A stretch of DNA of 64,000 nucleotides, from assembly GCF_002343915.1 (NCBI RefSeq), contig NZ_NETK01000001.1, positions 8,074,001 through 8,138,000 on the forward strand. Reading direction: 5' to 3'. The notes beneath the pieces are model-generated. The model was not told where the DNA came from. It saw nothing but the letters and a program-made list of their open reading frames with translations, and searched no databases. Origin of the DNA: Nannocystis exedens (lineage in GTDB: Bacteria; Myxococcota_A; Polyangia; Nannocystales; Nannocystaceae). Shown here one piece after another: positions 25,327-33,472 of this stretch. Both the position numbers and the translations under genes were made by a program. Positions within the stretch are counted from its first letter, which is position 1; every line of letters begins with the position of its first letter.

Positions 25327-26922
25327 ATGACCGCGAGGTCGGGACCTTCGGGGCAGCTTGGCAGCGCGCACGTCGGCTTCGGGGGTCCCGACGTGGCGGC
25401 GCTGTGGAACGCCGCCGAGCTGCTGCTGGCGCGGGTGCGGCTGGCGCCGCGGCTGCAGATCGAGGAGCTGGCCGGCGCCGTGCGCGAGCTGTCGGGGCGC
25501 GACCCGGAGGAGCTGTTCGCCGACCCCGCGGGCCTGCGCGCGCTGATCCACGACGACGACCTCGAGCGCTACGACGACGCGATCGCGGGCGCGTCGCCCT
25601 GCACGTCGATGTTCCGCTGGCGGCCGCCGCAGGCGCCGGTCCGCTGGACCGAGCACACGATCGTGCCGTGGCTCGACGAGCACGCGCGCCCGGTCGGCTT
25701 CCTCTGCCTCGTCCGCGCCGTGCGCAGCGCCTCCTCGGTGGAGCTCAAGCGCGACGACTCGTACTTCCACACCCTGCTGCAGACCATCAACGACGGCATC
25801 CTCGTCAACGACCCCGACGGCGCGATCGACTTCGTCAACTCGCGGCTCGCGGCCATGCTGGCGACCACGCCCGAGGCGATGATCGGCCGCCGGATCTTCG
25901 ACTACATGGACGACGAGAGCGCCGCCGCGGCGCGGGCCAACCTGAAGCGCAGGCGGCAGGGCGCCGAGGACCAGTTCGACTTCCGCTTCCGCCGCGAGGA
26001 CGGCGCCGACTTCTGGGCCATCGTCTCGGCCAAGCCGCTGTTCGGCCCGAACGGCGAGCACCGCGGCTCGCTGGTGGCGATCACCGACATCACCGCGCGC
26101 CGGCGGGTCGAGGAGGACCTACGGCGCGCCCGCGACGAGCTCGAGGTCCGCGTCGCCGAGCGCACCGAGCAGCTCACGCTCGAGGTGCAGGAGCGGCGGC
26201 GGGCCGAGACGCTGGCGCTCGAGGCCAGCCGGACCAAGAGCATCTTCCTCGCCAACATGAGCCACGAGCTGCGGACCCCGCTCAACGCGATCATCGGCTA
26301 CACCGAGCTGCTGGCCGAGGAGCGCGACGCCGAGGACGAGCTGCAGCGCGACCTCGGGCGGATCCACGGCGCCGCCACCCACCTGCTCGAGCTCATCAAC
26401 AACATCCTCGACCTGTCGAAGATCGAGGCGGCCAAGATGGAGGTCACGCGCGAGCGCTGCGTGATCGGCCCGCTGCTCGACGACCTGCAGAGCACCGTGC
26501 TGCCGGCGGCGGTCAAGAACGGCAACCACATCCAGGTGCTGTGCGACGAGCCGCAGCGGGTGATCGTCATCGACCGCACCAAGTTGAAGCAGATCCTGCT
26601 CAACCTGCTCGGCAACGCGGTCAAGTTCACCCGCCGCGGGTGGATCGAGCTGCGCGTGTCGTTCGAGCGCGAGGACGACGTCGACTTCCTCGTCGCGGTG
26701 GTGTCCGACACCGGGCCAGGGATCCCGGCGCACAAGATCGGCAGCCTGTTCAGCGCCTTCCAGCAGGCCGACGGCTCGATCGCCCGCAAGTTCGGCGGCA
26801 CCGGCCTCGGCCTGGCGATCTGCCGCGAGCTGTGTCACCTGCTCGGCGGCGACATCCAGGTCAAGAGCGAGGCGGGCGAGGGCACGACCTTCACGGTGCG
26901 CCTGCCGCTGCTGCCGATGTGA
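25327..26922 (+). CDS. PAS-domain sensor histidine kinase
   Basis: This 531-residue soluble kinase has an N-terminal PAS-like region (about 20-130), a clear PAS/PAC domain (about 140-265, ending TDITARRRVEE), a coiled coil rich in Arg/Glu, and a HisKA domain with the phospho-acceptor His313 in NMSHELRTPLNAIIGY. The ATPase domain follows: N-box LLGNAVKFT, G1 SDTGPGIP, F-box FSAFQQADGS and G2 GGTGLGL. There is no membrane segment and no receiver domain, and no response regulator is adjacent, so it is an orphan kinase. The next gene converges on it 67 bp away. Confidence 0.92.
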   Translation: MTARSGPSGQLGSAHVGFGGPDVAALWNAAELLLARVRLAPRLQIEELAGAVRELSGRDPEELFADPAGLRALIHDDDLERYDDAIAGASPCTSMFRWRPPQAPVRWTEHTIVPWLDEHARPVGFLCLVRAVRSASSVELKRDDSYFHTLLQTINDGILVNDPDGAIDFVNSRLAAMLATTPEAMIGRRIFDYMDDESAAAARANLKRRRQGAEDQFDFRFRREDGADFWAIVSAKPLFGPNGEHRGSLVAITDITARRRVEEDLRRARDELEVRVAERTEQLTLEVQERRRAETLALEASRTKSIFLANMSHELRTPLNAIIGYTELLAEERDAEDELQRDLGRIHGAATHLLELINNILDLSKIEAAKMEVTRERCVIGPLLDDLQSTVLPAAVKNGNHIQVLCDEPQRVIVIDRTKLKQILLNLLGNAVKFTRRGWIELRVSFEREDDVDFLVAVVSDTGPGIPAHKIGSLFSAFQQADGSIARKFGGTGLGLAICRELCHLLGGDIQVKSEAGEGTTFTVRLPLLPM

Positions 26923-26931
26923 TCGGCTGCC

Positions 26932-26947
26932 CACATTCGCGAATGTG
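26932..26947. repeat. 16-bp perfect palindrome between convergent genes
   Basis: CACATTCGCGAATGTG is perfectly self-complementary with no loop. It sits between the kinase stop and the redoxin stop. It could be a protein-binding site; lacking a loop or T-run it is a poor terminator. Confidence 0.6.
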
Positions 26948-26989
26948 AGAAGCTCCCGGCGCCTCGCGCGAAGGCGGCCGCGGTTGTCG

Positions 26990-27556
26990 TCAGCGCGCCA
27001 GCGTGCGCGCCACGTCGAGCACGCGGTCGACCCGCGGCCGCTTGTAGAACCGCTCGCCGTCGTCCTCGAAGAACACCGGCTTGAAGTCCCGGTCGAGGAT
27101 GAAGGTGCCGGCGAGGCCGACGCCGTTGCCGAAGTCCCAGCGCGACCACGCCTTGAGCATCACGCCCTCGGGGTCGCTGAGGATCGGGAACGTGAGGTGC
27201 TGGCGCTCGATCATGATCTTCGCGCCCTCGAGGTCGTCGGCGGACACCGCCGCGACGTTCACGCCGAGGGCCTGGAGCTGCGGCAACACTTCCTGCAGCT
27301 TCCCGAGCTGCGCCCTGCAGAAGGGTCACCAGTGGCCGCGATACGTGACCAGGACCAGCCCGTGGGGGCCGGCGAGATCCGCCAGCCCGCGCGGGGTCCC
27401 GGTGCTGTCGGGGACGCGGAAGTCCGGGGCCACCGCGAACGGCGGGGGCGCCTCGGCGCGGCTGGGCGCGACCGGACCGCCGCGCTGACCCGCGCAGGCC
27501 GCGATCCCGATGGCGAGGTGAGCGGCGAGCGCGAAGACGCGAGCAGGGCGGGGCAT
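26990..27556 (-). CDS. Redoxin (AhpC/TSA-like) lipoprotein, probable selenoprotein with in-frame TGA as Sec
   Basis: This 188-codon gene reads through one in-frame TGA (27328-27326). Before it come a lipoprotein signal (LAIGIAAC) and a thioredoxin-fold start (APDFRVPDSTG, LVLVTYRGHW). Directly after it come PFCRAQLGKLQEVLPQL, VAAVSADDLEGA, FPILSDPEG and GTFILDRDF. Relatives have Trp-Cys-Pro-Phe-Cys at this point, so TGA replaces exactly the attacking Cys of CxxC and gives UxxC. A hairpin 14 nt downstream (27311-27295) could serve as SECIS. The protein is probably a membrane-attached thiol oxidoreductase or peroxidase. TAGCTT lies 7 nt before the ATG. Gene finders would split it into an N-terminal fragment and an ATG 27289 fragment. 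A recent nonsense mutation is the alternative, but the match to the catalytic Cys makes Sec more likely. Confidence 0.8.
27287..27325 (-). promoter_or_regulatory. Candidate bacterial SECIS element
   Basis: Immediately 3' of the TGA on the minus strand, GCAGCT (27311-27306), loop CGGGA and AGCTGC (27300-27295) form a perfect 6-bp stem with GG in the loop, 14 nt after the TGA. An alternative outer pairing of CTTCTGCAG with CTGCAGGAAG (one bulge) encloses it. Bacterial SECIS hairpins usually lie within this distance and have Gs in the apical loop. Folding was judged by eye only. Confidence 0.5.
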
Positions 27557-27600
27557 CGCTGCCAAGCTATCCGGGCCGATGAGGCCGCCGCAAGGGCCGT

Positions 27601-27620
27601 GGTACGATGCCCCCAGACTC
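27601..27620 (+). promoter_or_regulatory. Extended -10 for the TPR kinase; divergent from the redoxin promoter
   Basis: TACGAT (27603-27608), preceded by TGG, lies 12 nt before GTG 27621. The divergent redoxin has TAGCTT at 27569-27564 on the other strand. Both promoters fit only if the kinase starts at 27621 and not at ATG 27579. Confidence 0.5.
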
Positions 27621-30359
27621 GTGTCTTCTCCCGCCGATCTGACGCTGGACACGCCGCTGACGCCGGTCCTGTCGCACGCGAGCCCGCCGCCCGAAGCGGG
27701 GACGCCGCTGACGCCGCCGGTCGACGGCGAGCCGGCCAACGACTGCTCGGCCGACTTGGAGCCGCTGCCGAGCCGGATCGGCCGCTTCAACGTGCTCAAG
27801 CGGCTCGGCTCCGGCGGCATGGGCGTCGTCTACGTCGCCTACGACCGCGACCTCGACCGCAAGGTCGCGCTCAAGGTGCTGCGGACCGCCGCCGTCAGCC
27901 GCAGCAAGCGCGACAAGGCGCGCCACCGGCTGATGCGCGAGGCGCAGGCGATGGCGCAGCTGTCGCACCCGAACGTGATCGCGATCTTCGACGTCGGCTC
28001 GATCGAGGACGAGATCTTCTTCGCGATGGAGTTCGTCAAGGGCGTGACCCTGACGAAGTGGTTGCGCTCGGCGGAGGGCCCCAACGGGCCGCGGCGGCGC
28101 GGGTGGAAGGAGGTGCTGCTGGTGTTCATGCAGGCCGGCCGCGGGCTGGCGGCGGCGCACAAGGCCGGCATCATCCACCGCGACTTCAAGCCCGACAACG
28201 TGCTGATCGACGCCGAGGGCCGCGTGCGCGTCGGCGACTTCGGGCTCGCCCGCGCCGGCCACGGCCTCGGTCCGTTGGCCCGGCCCGACACCTACACCGA
28301 GGTGATCAAGGCGATGGCCGAGAAGAGCCTGCTCGACATGCGGATCACCCGCACGGGCGGCATGACCGGTACGCCGGCGTACATGGCCCCCGAGCAGTAC
28401 CTCGGCCAGGCCACCGACGCGCGCACCGACCAGTTCAGCTTCTGCGTCGCCCTGTACGAGGGCCTCTACGGCCAGCGCCCGTTCGTCGGCGACCGCGTGC
28501 CGGTGGTCCGCGAGGCCGTGCTCGCCGGCCGCGTGCAGGAGGTCCCGAAGGACACCGACGTCCCGGCCTGGCTGCACCGCATCGTCCTGCGCGGCCTCAG
28601 CGTCCGCCCCGCCGACCGCTTCAAGTCGATGGACGAGCTGCTCGACCACCTCAACGAGACGCCGCGGCCGCGGGGCATCGGCCGCCGCCTCGCGCTCGCG
28701 GCCGGGCTCGCGGTCGCCTTCGCCGGGGCCGCCTTCGCCGTCTACGACGTGGTCGCCGCCCGCTCCGAGAAACCTGTCCTTTCGGGCATGTGCAAGGTGC
28801 CCGACCTCGGGTGGGACGAGGCCCGCCGGGCCGCGCTCGGCCGCGCCCTGACCGAGCGGCCGGGCGGGGCGGTGTTCACCGGGCCGACCCTGGCCGAGCT
28901 CGACCACCACGCCCAAGAACTTCGAGACATGTACCAGGAGACATGTCGCAACGCGCAGGCCGAGAGCGAGGGCGGGGACGCGGCGGCGCGCCGGCGGGCC
29001 TGCCTCGAGCGCCGGCGCAGCGCCTTCGCCGGGCTGGCGCGCGCGCTGTCCGAGGCCTCGGGCCCGGGGCTCGACCGCGCCGGCACGGCGCTCGACGCCC
29101 TGCCGGCCCCGCGCGACTGCGACGACCCGCGGCGGCTGGCGGCGGTGGTGCCGGTGCCGGAGGACGACGACCAGCGGGCCCAGGTCGAGCGCCTGCGGGC
29201 CGAGTTCGACTACGCGGCCGCGGTGCTGGCGCTGGGCGACGCCCCGCGGGCGTGGGACATCGCCCGCGCGCTGGCGACCGACGACGAGACGTGGCTGCCG
29301 GCCCGGGCCGAGGCGCTGTACGGGCGGGCGGCGATCGAGCGGGCGCTGGGGCGGGCCGAGTCGGCGGCGCGCGGTCTGGCGGACGCGCTGTGGGCGGCCG
29401 AGGCGAGCCGCCATGACGAGGTCGCGGCCGACGCCTTGACGCTGCAGTTCGCGGTCGAGTGCGAGGACCTGGGCCGCCGCGGCGAGGCGCGCCGGCTGTG
29501 GCCGCGCCTGTCGGCCGCGCTGCAGCGGCTCGGCGACGACGGCCGCCGCGAGGCCAGCGCCCGCGGCCGCTACGGCCGGGCCCTGCTGCAGGAGGGCGAC
29601 GTCGAGACCGCGCGCGTCGAGTTGACGGCGGCGCTGCGCCGCGGCGAGGAGACCCTCGGCCGCGAGCACCCGCGGCTGCTCCCGATCTTGCTCGACCTGG
29701 CGACCGCGTGTCAGCGCGGCGGTCGCGACCGCGAGGCGAGCGGCCACGTCGCCCGCGCCGACGCGCTGGCCGCGACCCGCCTGCCGCCCGAGCACCCCGA
29801 CCGCGCCCGCGTCCACGTGGTCGCCGGCGACCTCGCGCGCGCCCGCAGCGACACCGCGGCCGCGCGCCAGCGCTACGACGACGCCCTGGCCATCTACACC
29901 AAGATCTACGGACAGGACCATCCGGACATGTCCCTCGCGCTGGTCGGCCGCGGGCTGGCGGCCGCCGCCGATCACCGGTGGGCCGACGCCGCCGGCGACC
30001 TGCGGCGCGCGCTCGCGGCCTGGGAGCACGTCCTCGGCCCCGAGCACCCGCGCCTGGTCGAGCCGCTGACGTGGCTGTGCGCCGTCGACTCGGCCCTCGG
30101 CGAGCACGCCGCGGCCCAGGGCGCCTGCGCCCGCGCGCTGGCCCTGGCGACCCGCGCCGCCGTGCCGGCCCAGGTCGCGCTGGCCCGCTTCGCCCTCGCC
30201 AAGGCCCGCGCCGCCGCCGACCTGGCCGCCGGCGAGACGGGCCCCGAGAGCCGGGCGCAGACGGTCGCGCTGGCGCGCCAGGCCCTCGGCGAGGCCTCCG
30301 CCGGCGGCGAGACGGCCCTGGCGGCCGCGATCTCGGCCTGGATCGCCGGCCAGGGCTGA
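27621..30359 (+). CDS. Transmembrane Ser/Thr protein kinase with TPR domain
   Basis: This protein of about 912 residues has a Hanks-type kinase domain: GSGGMGVVYVAYD glycine loop, VALKVL lysine, HRDFKPDNVL catalytic loop (HRD kept), DFGLAR and APEQYLG. A single membrane helix follows (RRLALAAGLAVAFAGAAFAVYD, near residue 365). The rest, probably outside the membrane, is a long TPR region of the kind found in many myxobacterial kinases. GTG 27621 is chosen because a -10-like TACGAT precedes it by 12 nt; ATG 27579 is the longer alternative. Two CATGTC-type repeats lie in the gene (28773-28790 and a perfect GGACATGTCC at 29924-29933), the first just after the membrane helix. The substrate and partner are unknown. 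Confidence 0.9.
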   Translation: MSSPADLTLDTPLTPVLSHASPPPEAGTPLTPPVDGEPANDCSADLEPLPSRIGRFNVLKRLGSGGMGVVYVAYDRDLDRKVALKVLRTAAVSRSKRDKARHRLMREAQAMAQLSHPNVIAIFDVGSIEDEIFFAMEFVKGVTLTKWLRSAEGPNGPRRRGWKEVLLVFMQAGRGLAAAHKAGIIHRDFKPDNVLIDAEGRVRVGDFGLARAGHGLGPLARPDTYTEVIKAMAEKSLLDMRITRTGGMTGTPAYMAPEQYLGQATDARTDQFSFCVALYEGLYGQRPFVGDRVPVVREAVLAGRVQEVPKDTDVPAWLHRIVLRGLSVRPADRFKSMDELLDHLNETPRPRGIGRRLALAAGLAVAFAGAAFAVYDVVAARSEKPVLSGMCKVPDLGWDEARRAALGRALTERPGGAVFTGPTLAELDHHAQELRDMYQETCRNAQAESEGGDAAARRRACLERRRSAFAGLARALSEASGPGLDRAGTALDALPAPRDCDDPRRLAAVVPVPEDDDQRAQVERLRAEFDYAAAVLALGDAPRAWDIARALATDDETWLPARAEALYGRAAIERALGRAESAARGLADALWAAEASRHDEVAADALTLQFAVECEDLGRRGEARRLWPRLSAALQRLGDDGRREASARGRYGRALLQEGDVETARVELTAALRRGEETLGREHPRLLPILLDLATACQRGGRDREASGHVARADALAATRLPPEHPDRARVHVVAGDLARARSDTAAARQRYDDALAIYTKIYGQDHPDMSLALVGRGLAAAADHRWADAAGDLRRALAAWEHVLGPEHPRLVEPLTWLCAVDSALGEHAAAQGACARALALATRAAVPAQVALARFALAKARAAADLAAGETGPESRAQTVALARQALGEASAGGETALAAAISAWIAGQG

Positions 30360-30369
30360 TTTTTTACGA

Positions 30370-30424
30370 AGGGGCATGTCCAAAGGGACCTGTTGATGAG
30401 GGCATGTCTTGAAGGGCATGTCCC
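30370..30424. repeat. Cluster of GGGCATGTC/GGGACCTG units after the kinase
   Basis: GGGGCATGTCCAAAGGGACCTG is followed by GGGCATGTCTTGAAGGGCATGTCCC. These are imperfect hairpins of the dispersed family placed 10-65 bp after the kinase stop. Confidence 0.6.
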
Positions 30425-30537
30425 GAGCGACGCCACGCCGCGGGCGCGGGGCGGTTGGCGAGGACAGCGCTTCGGGCGGGCAGGCGCGGCCTCGGCCTGG
30501 GCTTCTCCACGGCCCGGAGGCCGTGCCGTCGATCGGT

Positions 30538-30895
30538 CTCCGAGGACATGTCCCCGGTGCCGTTGCGGCGCCGGCGCGAGGCTCGACGGGGCCGCTCCCG
30601 GGCCTGGTCCTGCGACATGCCTCCGAGGACATGTCCCGCGCGCCACGGCCGCGCCGTCGAGGCGCGTGCTCCGGCGCGGCGCTGCGACATGTCTTCGAGG
30701 ACATGTCCGCGCGCCGCGGCCGCGCCGTCGAGGCGCGTGCTCGGGCGCGGCGCTGCGACATGTCTTCGAGGACATGTCCGCGCGCCGCGGCCGCGCCGTC
30801 GAGGCGCGTGCTCGGGCGCGGCGCTGCGACATGTCTCCGAGGACGTGTCCGCGCGCCGCTACGGCGCCGGCGCGGGCCGGCTGTCGAGGTACACC
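30538..30895 (+). repeat. 71-bp tandem repeat array with a CATGTCTTCGAGGACATG hairpin in each unit
   Basis: Units begin at 30611 (72 bp), 30683, 30754 and 30825, each starting TGCGACATGTCTTCGAGGAC. The units at 30683 and 30754 are identical over 71 bp. A decayed copy precedes them from about 30538, and the copy at 30825 runs into the 3' end of the C13-like gene, whose stop codon lies inside it. Each unit has one near-perfect CATGTC-TTCGAG-GACATG hairpin plus a GC-rich tail. No spacers vary, so it is not a CRISPR array. Confidence 0.85.
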
Positions 30896-31815
30896 GGCAG
30901 CGAAGGCGTCGCGCCCTGGGCGGCCTCGGCGGCGGCGACCTGGGCCTGGAGCTGCTGGTAGAGGGCCGGCCAGTCGAGCGCGGGCAGGGCGGACGGGGTG
31001 GTCAGGCGGTCGGCGAGCAGGCCGATGTAGATCGCGCCGAAGGTCGTCATGTCGGGGCCGGGGTCGCAGCCGAAGCTGGTGCGGTCGTGGCGGGCCGCGG
31101 CGAGGCCGACGAGGCCCGGCACCTCGGCCAGGGCGGGGGCGAAGCCGCCGGCGTGGCAGGCCTGCAGCACCACCACCTTCGGCGTCGCGGCCGGGAACGC
31201 CTGCAGCGCGCGCGCCAGCATCGCCGGGGAGAACACCAGGTCGTCGGCGGGCGCCCCGGCGCGGCGGGCCGCCATCAGGAACGCCGGGTGGAACCCGCGG
31301 CCCGGCCCGGCCGCGAGCTGCAGCGCGTACTGGTCGAGCATCGCCGTATCTGGCGCTTCAAGCAGGTCCTTCGGGACATCCGGGGGCAGCAGCGAGCTCA
31401 GCCCGTGGGTCGTGACGTACAGGTAGAGGAACGGCGGCCGGCGGGCGGCCGCGCGGGCCAGGTGCTCGCGCACCACCGCGGTCGCCGCCGGGTAACAGTC
31501 GGCCAGCTCGGCGGCCAGGCGGCGGTACTGCGCGCGGTCGCGGCGGAACGCCTCGCGCGTGGGCTTCGCCCAGTAGCACACGATCTCGTCGGCAGGCACG
31601 CCACGGGTGCGCAACAACTCGCGCTGCGCAGCGACCTCGGCGGCGAAGTTGGCGACGTCGGACCCGCCCGCGACCAGGAACACGTGCGCGCGCTCGGGCA
31701 GCGGCGCTGTGCTGTACGGCACTGCCGCGACGAAGCGCGTGTACGCGAGCGGCGCGCCGCAGCCCGCGAGCGCGAGCGCGAGCCCGATCGCCGTGGTTGC
31801 GCGCAGGAGGCTCAC
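30859..31815 (-). CDS. Peptidase C13 (legumain/caspase-like) lipoprotein
   Basis: This 318-residue protein has a lipoprotein signal (LALALAGC) and a clan-CD peptidase layout. The catalytic His is in LYLYVTTHGLSS and the Cys in VVVLQACHAGGF, followed by the bacterial C13 signature AARHDRTSFGCDPG and TTFGAIY. The usual Ser after the catalytic Cys (ACxSG) is Ala here. Bacterial C13 members are poorly studied asparaginyl-type endopeptidases. Its last codons and stop lie within the 71-bp repeat, so the C-terminus (RPAPAP) may have been replaced by repeat DNA. Confidence 0.75.
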   Translation of the reverse strand: MSLLRATTAIGLALALAGCGAPLAYTRFVAAVPYSTAPLPERAHVFLVAGGSDVANFAAEVAAQRELLRTRGVPADEIVCYWAKPTREAFRRDRAQYRRLAAELADCYPAATAVVREHLARAAARRPPFLYLYVTTHGLSSLLPPDVPKDLLEAPDTAMLDQYALQLAAGPGRGFHPAFLMAARRAGAPADDLVFSPAMLARALQAFPAATPKVVVLQACHAGGFAPALAEVPGLVGLAAARHDRTSFGCDPGPDMTTFGAIYIGLLADRLTTPSALPALDWPALYQQLQAQVAAAEAAQGATPSLPVYLDSRPAPAP

Positions 31816-31981
31816 GACGGCGAGGCTAGCACGGGGCGCTCGCGGGCTCTCCGCATCCGCCTGTCACGAAGAGCCTGTCTTGAAGGCCAGCTGTTTCGGG
31901 GCCGGCCCTGGGGCTTTCGCGCCCCATCCGCGATTGGACGCTTGATCGCAGCAGTGATGAAATGGTATCGATTGTTGCGCT
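31816..31981. promoter_or_regulatory. Divergent region with a TTGATC-18-TATCGA promoter for the plus gene
   Basis: TTGATC (31942-31947) and TATCGA (31966-31971) with 18-bp spacing end 10 nt before ATG 31982; TGG precedes the -10. CCTGTCTTGAAGGCCAGCTG (31873-31892) is a worn member of the hairpin family. Confidence 0.5.
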
Positions 31982-32557
31982 ATGAACAGTGTTTCCATCC
32001 CCTGGATTGCGAGCGCCCGCAAGGCGTCGTTCGCCGCGCTGATCCTCGTCGCTGCTGCGTGCGACAACGGCGGCGGCGGCTCGGCCTCGGACACCGACGA
32101 CACGACCACGGACGCCACCAACGCGACCACCAACAACACCGACCAGCCGACGTCGACGGACGCGACCGACACCACCGACGGCACGACGACGGAGGACACC
32201 GGGACGCCGACGACCGGCGCGGGCGCGGTCGACTACGAGGCCGACATTCAGCCGATCTGGGACGGCAACTGCACGACGGGCTGTCACGTCGCCGGCGGCT
32301 CGGCCTCGGGCTGGTTCGTGATCACGCCGGGCGACTCGCACGGCGCGCTGGTCGGCAAGCAGTCGCTCGAGCTCGCGTCGATGCAGCTCATCGCGCCGAT
32401 GGATCGCGACAACAGCTACCTGTGGCACAAGATCAACAACACGCACGTCGAGGTCGGCGGCAACGGCACTGCCATGCCGCCGCCGCCCGCGGCGATGCTG
32501 AGCAGCGGCGACCTCGAGAAGATCGGCGCGTGGATCGACGCCGGCGCGCCCGAGTGA
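31982..32557 (+). CDS. Lipoprotein with Thr-rich linker and CxxxCH domain
   Basis: This 191-residue protein has a lipoprotein signal (LILVAAAC), a Thr/Asp-rich linker (about residues 30-75) and a C-terminal domain of about 110 residues. That domain begins YEADIQPIWDGNCTTGCH and ends LSSGDLEKIGAWIDAGAPE. It resembles the small cytochrome-c-like domains of Planctomycetes and myxobacteria, where a Cys-Cys-His motif would bind haem, but here the spacing is CxxxCH. A later Met-Pro (AMPPPP) could be an axial ligand. Whether haem is bound is uncertain. The next gene encodes a paralogue. Confidence 0.75.
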   Translation: MNSVSIPWIASARKASFAALILVAAACDNGGGGSASDTDDTTTDATNATTNNTDQPTSTDATDTTDGTTTEDTGTPTTGAGAVDYEADIQPIWDGNCTTGCHVAGGSASGWFVITPGDSHGALVGKQSLELASMQLIAPMDRDNSYLWHKINNTHVEVGGNGTAMPPPPAAMLSSGDLEKIGAWIDAGAPE

Positions 32558-32663
32558 TGATGGGTGCGTGCGACCTCATGCGTCGCAAATGAAGTGGCCC
32601 GCCGCCGCGCTCGGGACGACCCCGAGCGAGCGGCGGTGCGCGCGTCGGGACGCTGCGGTCTTG

Positions 32664-32681
32664 TGATAGTGTCCCGCCGCC
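32664..32681 (+). promoter_or_regulatory. Extended -10 before the second Cys/His lipoprotein (leaderless type)
   Basis: TGTGATAGT ends 11 nt before ATG 32682. No Shine-Dalgarno is present between them. Confidence 0.5.
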
Positions 32682-33362
32682 ATGTACGCCTCGATTCGAT
32701 TGATCTTCACGTGCTCCCTGTTCGCCTTGCCGCTCGTCGCGTGTGGCGACGACGGCAACGCGACCGACGCCAACGCCACGCCGGGCACCACGGCGGACGA
32801 CACGACCACAGGGACCGCGACCGACACGCCCGGCACGACCACCGGCACGGACGCGACCACCGAGCCCACCACCGGTGAGCCGACGACGACGACGACCGCG
32901 ACCGAGACGGCGACCTCGCCCGGCACGACCACCGACGAGCCCGGGACCACGACCGACGAGCCCGGGACCACGACCGACGAGCCCGGCACCTCGACCGAGC
33001 CGGAGACCACGACCACCACGACCACCACGGGCGACGGCCTCAGCTGGGAGACCGACGTGTTCCCCGCGGCCATCGAGGGCAACTGCGGCTGCCATCAGCA
33101 GGGCTCCGGCGGCCTGACGATCACCGGCGCGCAGGACTCGTACCAGAACCTGGTCGACGTCGACTCGACCCAGGCCGCCGGCTTCAAGCGCGTCGTCCCC
33201 GGCGACTCGGCCAACTCGTACTTCCTGGCCAAGCTCAAGGGCACGAGCGGCGAGGCGCCGTTCAACGGCAACGCCGCGCAGATGCCGAAGGGCGGCGCGC
33301 CGCTGTCGGACGACCTGATCGCGCTGGTCGAGCAGTGGATCGACGAGGGCGCCGCGCCCTGA
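32682..33362 (+). CDS. Lipoprotein with Thr-rich linker and CxCH domain
   Basis: This 226-residue paralogue of the preceding gene has a signal ending PLVACGDD and a Thr/Pro-rich linker with repeated TTDEPG units (about residues 75-110). A C-terminal domain begins ETDVFPAAIEGNCGCHQQG. The motif is CxCH, one residue between the cysteines. Downstream are QMPKGG (possible Met ligand) and LVEQWIDEGAAP, matching the paralogue's end. The TTDEPG repeats are visible as DNA repeats near 32930-32990. A strong terminator follows. Confidence 0.75.
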   Translation: MYASIRLIFTCSLFALPLVACGDDGNATDANATPGTTADDTTTGTATDTPGTTTGTDATTEPTTGEPTTTTTATETATSPGTTTDEPGTTTDEPGTTTDEPGTSTEPETTTTTTTTGDGLSWETDVFPAAIEGNCGCHQQGSGGLTITGAQDSYQNLVDVDSTQAAGFKRVVPGDSANSYFLAKLKGTSGEAPFNGNAAQMPKGGAPLSDDLIALVEQWIDEGAAP

Positions 33363-33387
33363 GCCCGGCCCGCGCTCGTTGAAGGCG

Positions 33388-33417
33388 AAGGGCATGTCCG
33401 AACGGACATGCCCTTTT
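33388..33417. terminator. Bidirectional intrinsic terminator built from the CATGTCC hairpin
   Basis: A perfect 12-bp stem, AAGGGCATGTCC (33388-33399) and GGACATGCCCTT (33404-33415), with loop GAAC, is followed by TT and preceded by A residues on the other strand. It lies between the convergent CxCH lipoprotein and superoxide dismutase genes. Confidence 0.85.
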
Positions 33418-33432
33418 CTGCTGGGTCTTGGA

Positions 33433-33453
33433 GACATGCCCCGAGGGACATGG
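33433..33453. repeat. Second CATG-type inverted repeat before the superoxide dismutase stop
   Basis: GACATGCCCCGAGGGACATGG is an imperfect hairpin 20 bp from the dismutase stop and may help end its transcription. Confidence 0.5.
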
Positions 33454-33472
33454 CTCCGGAGGCCTTCACCGA

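Noticed and set aside
27289..27328. Redoxin as a pseudogene with a nonsense mutation or as two genes
   Set aside because: The TGA falls exactly on the catalytic Cys column and the rest of the frame is intact; selenocysteine explains it better, though not proven.
27567..30761. 1,064-codon minus-strand frame across the TPR kinase
   Set aside because: Shadow frame; the plus strand carries all kinase motifs.
30611..30895. CRISPR array
   Set aside because: The 71-bp units are contiguous, with no unique spacers and no cas genes nearby.
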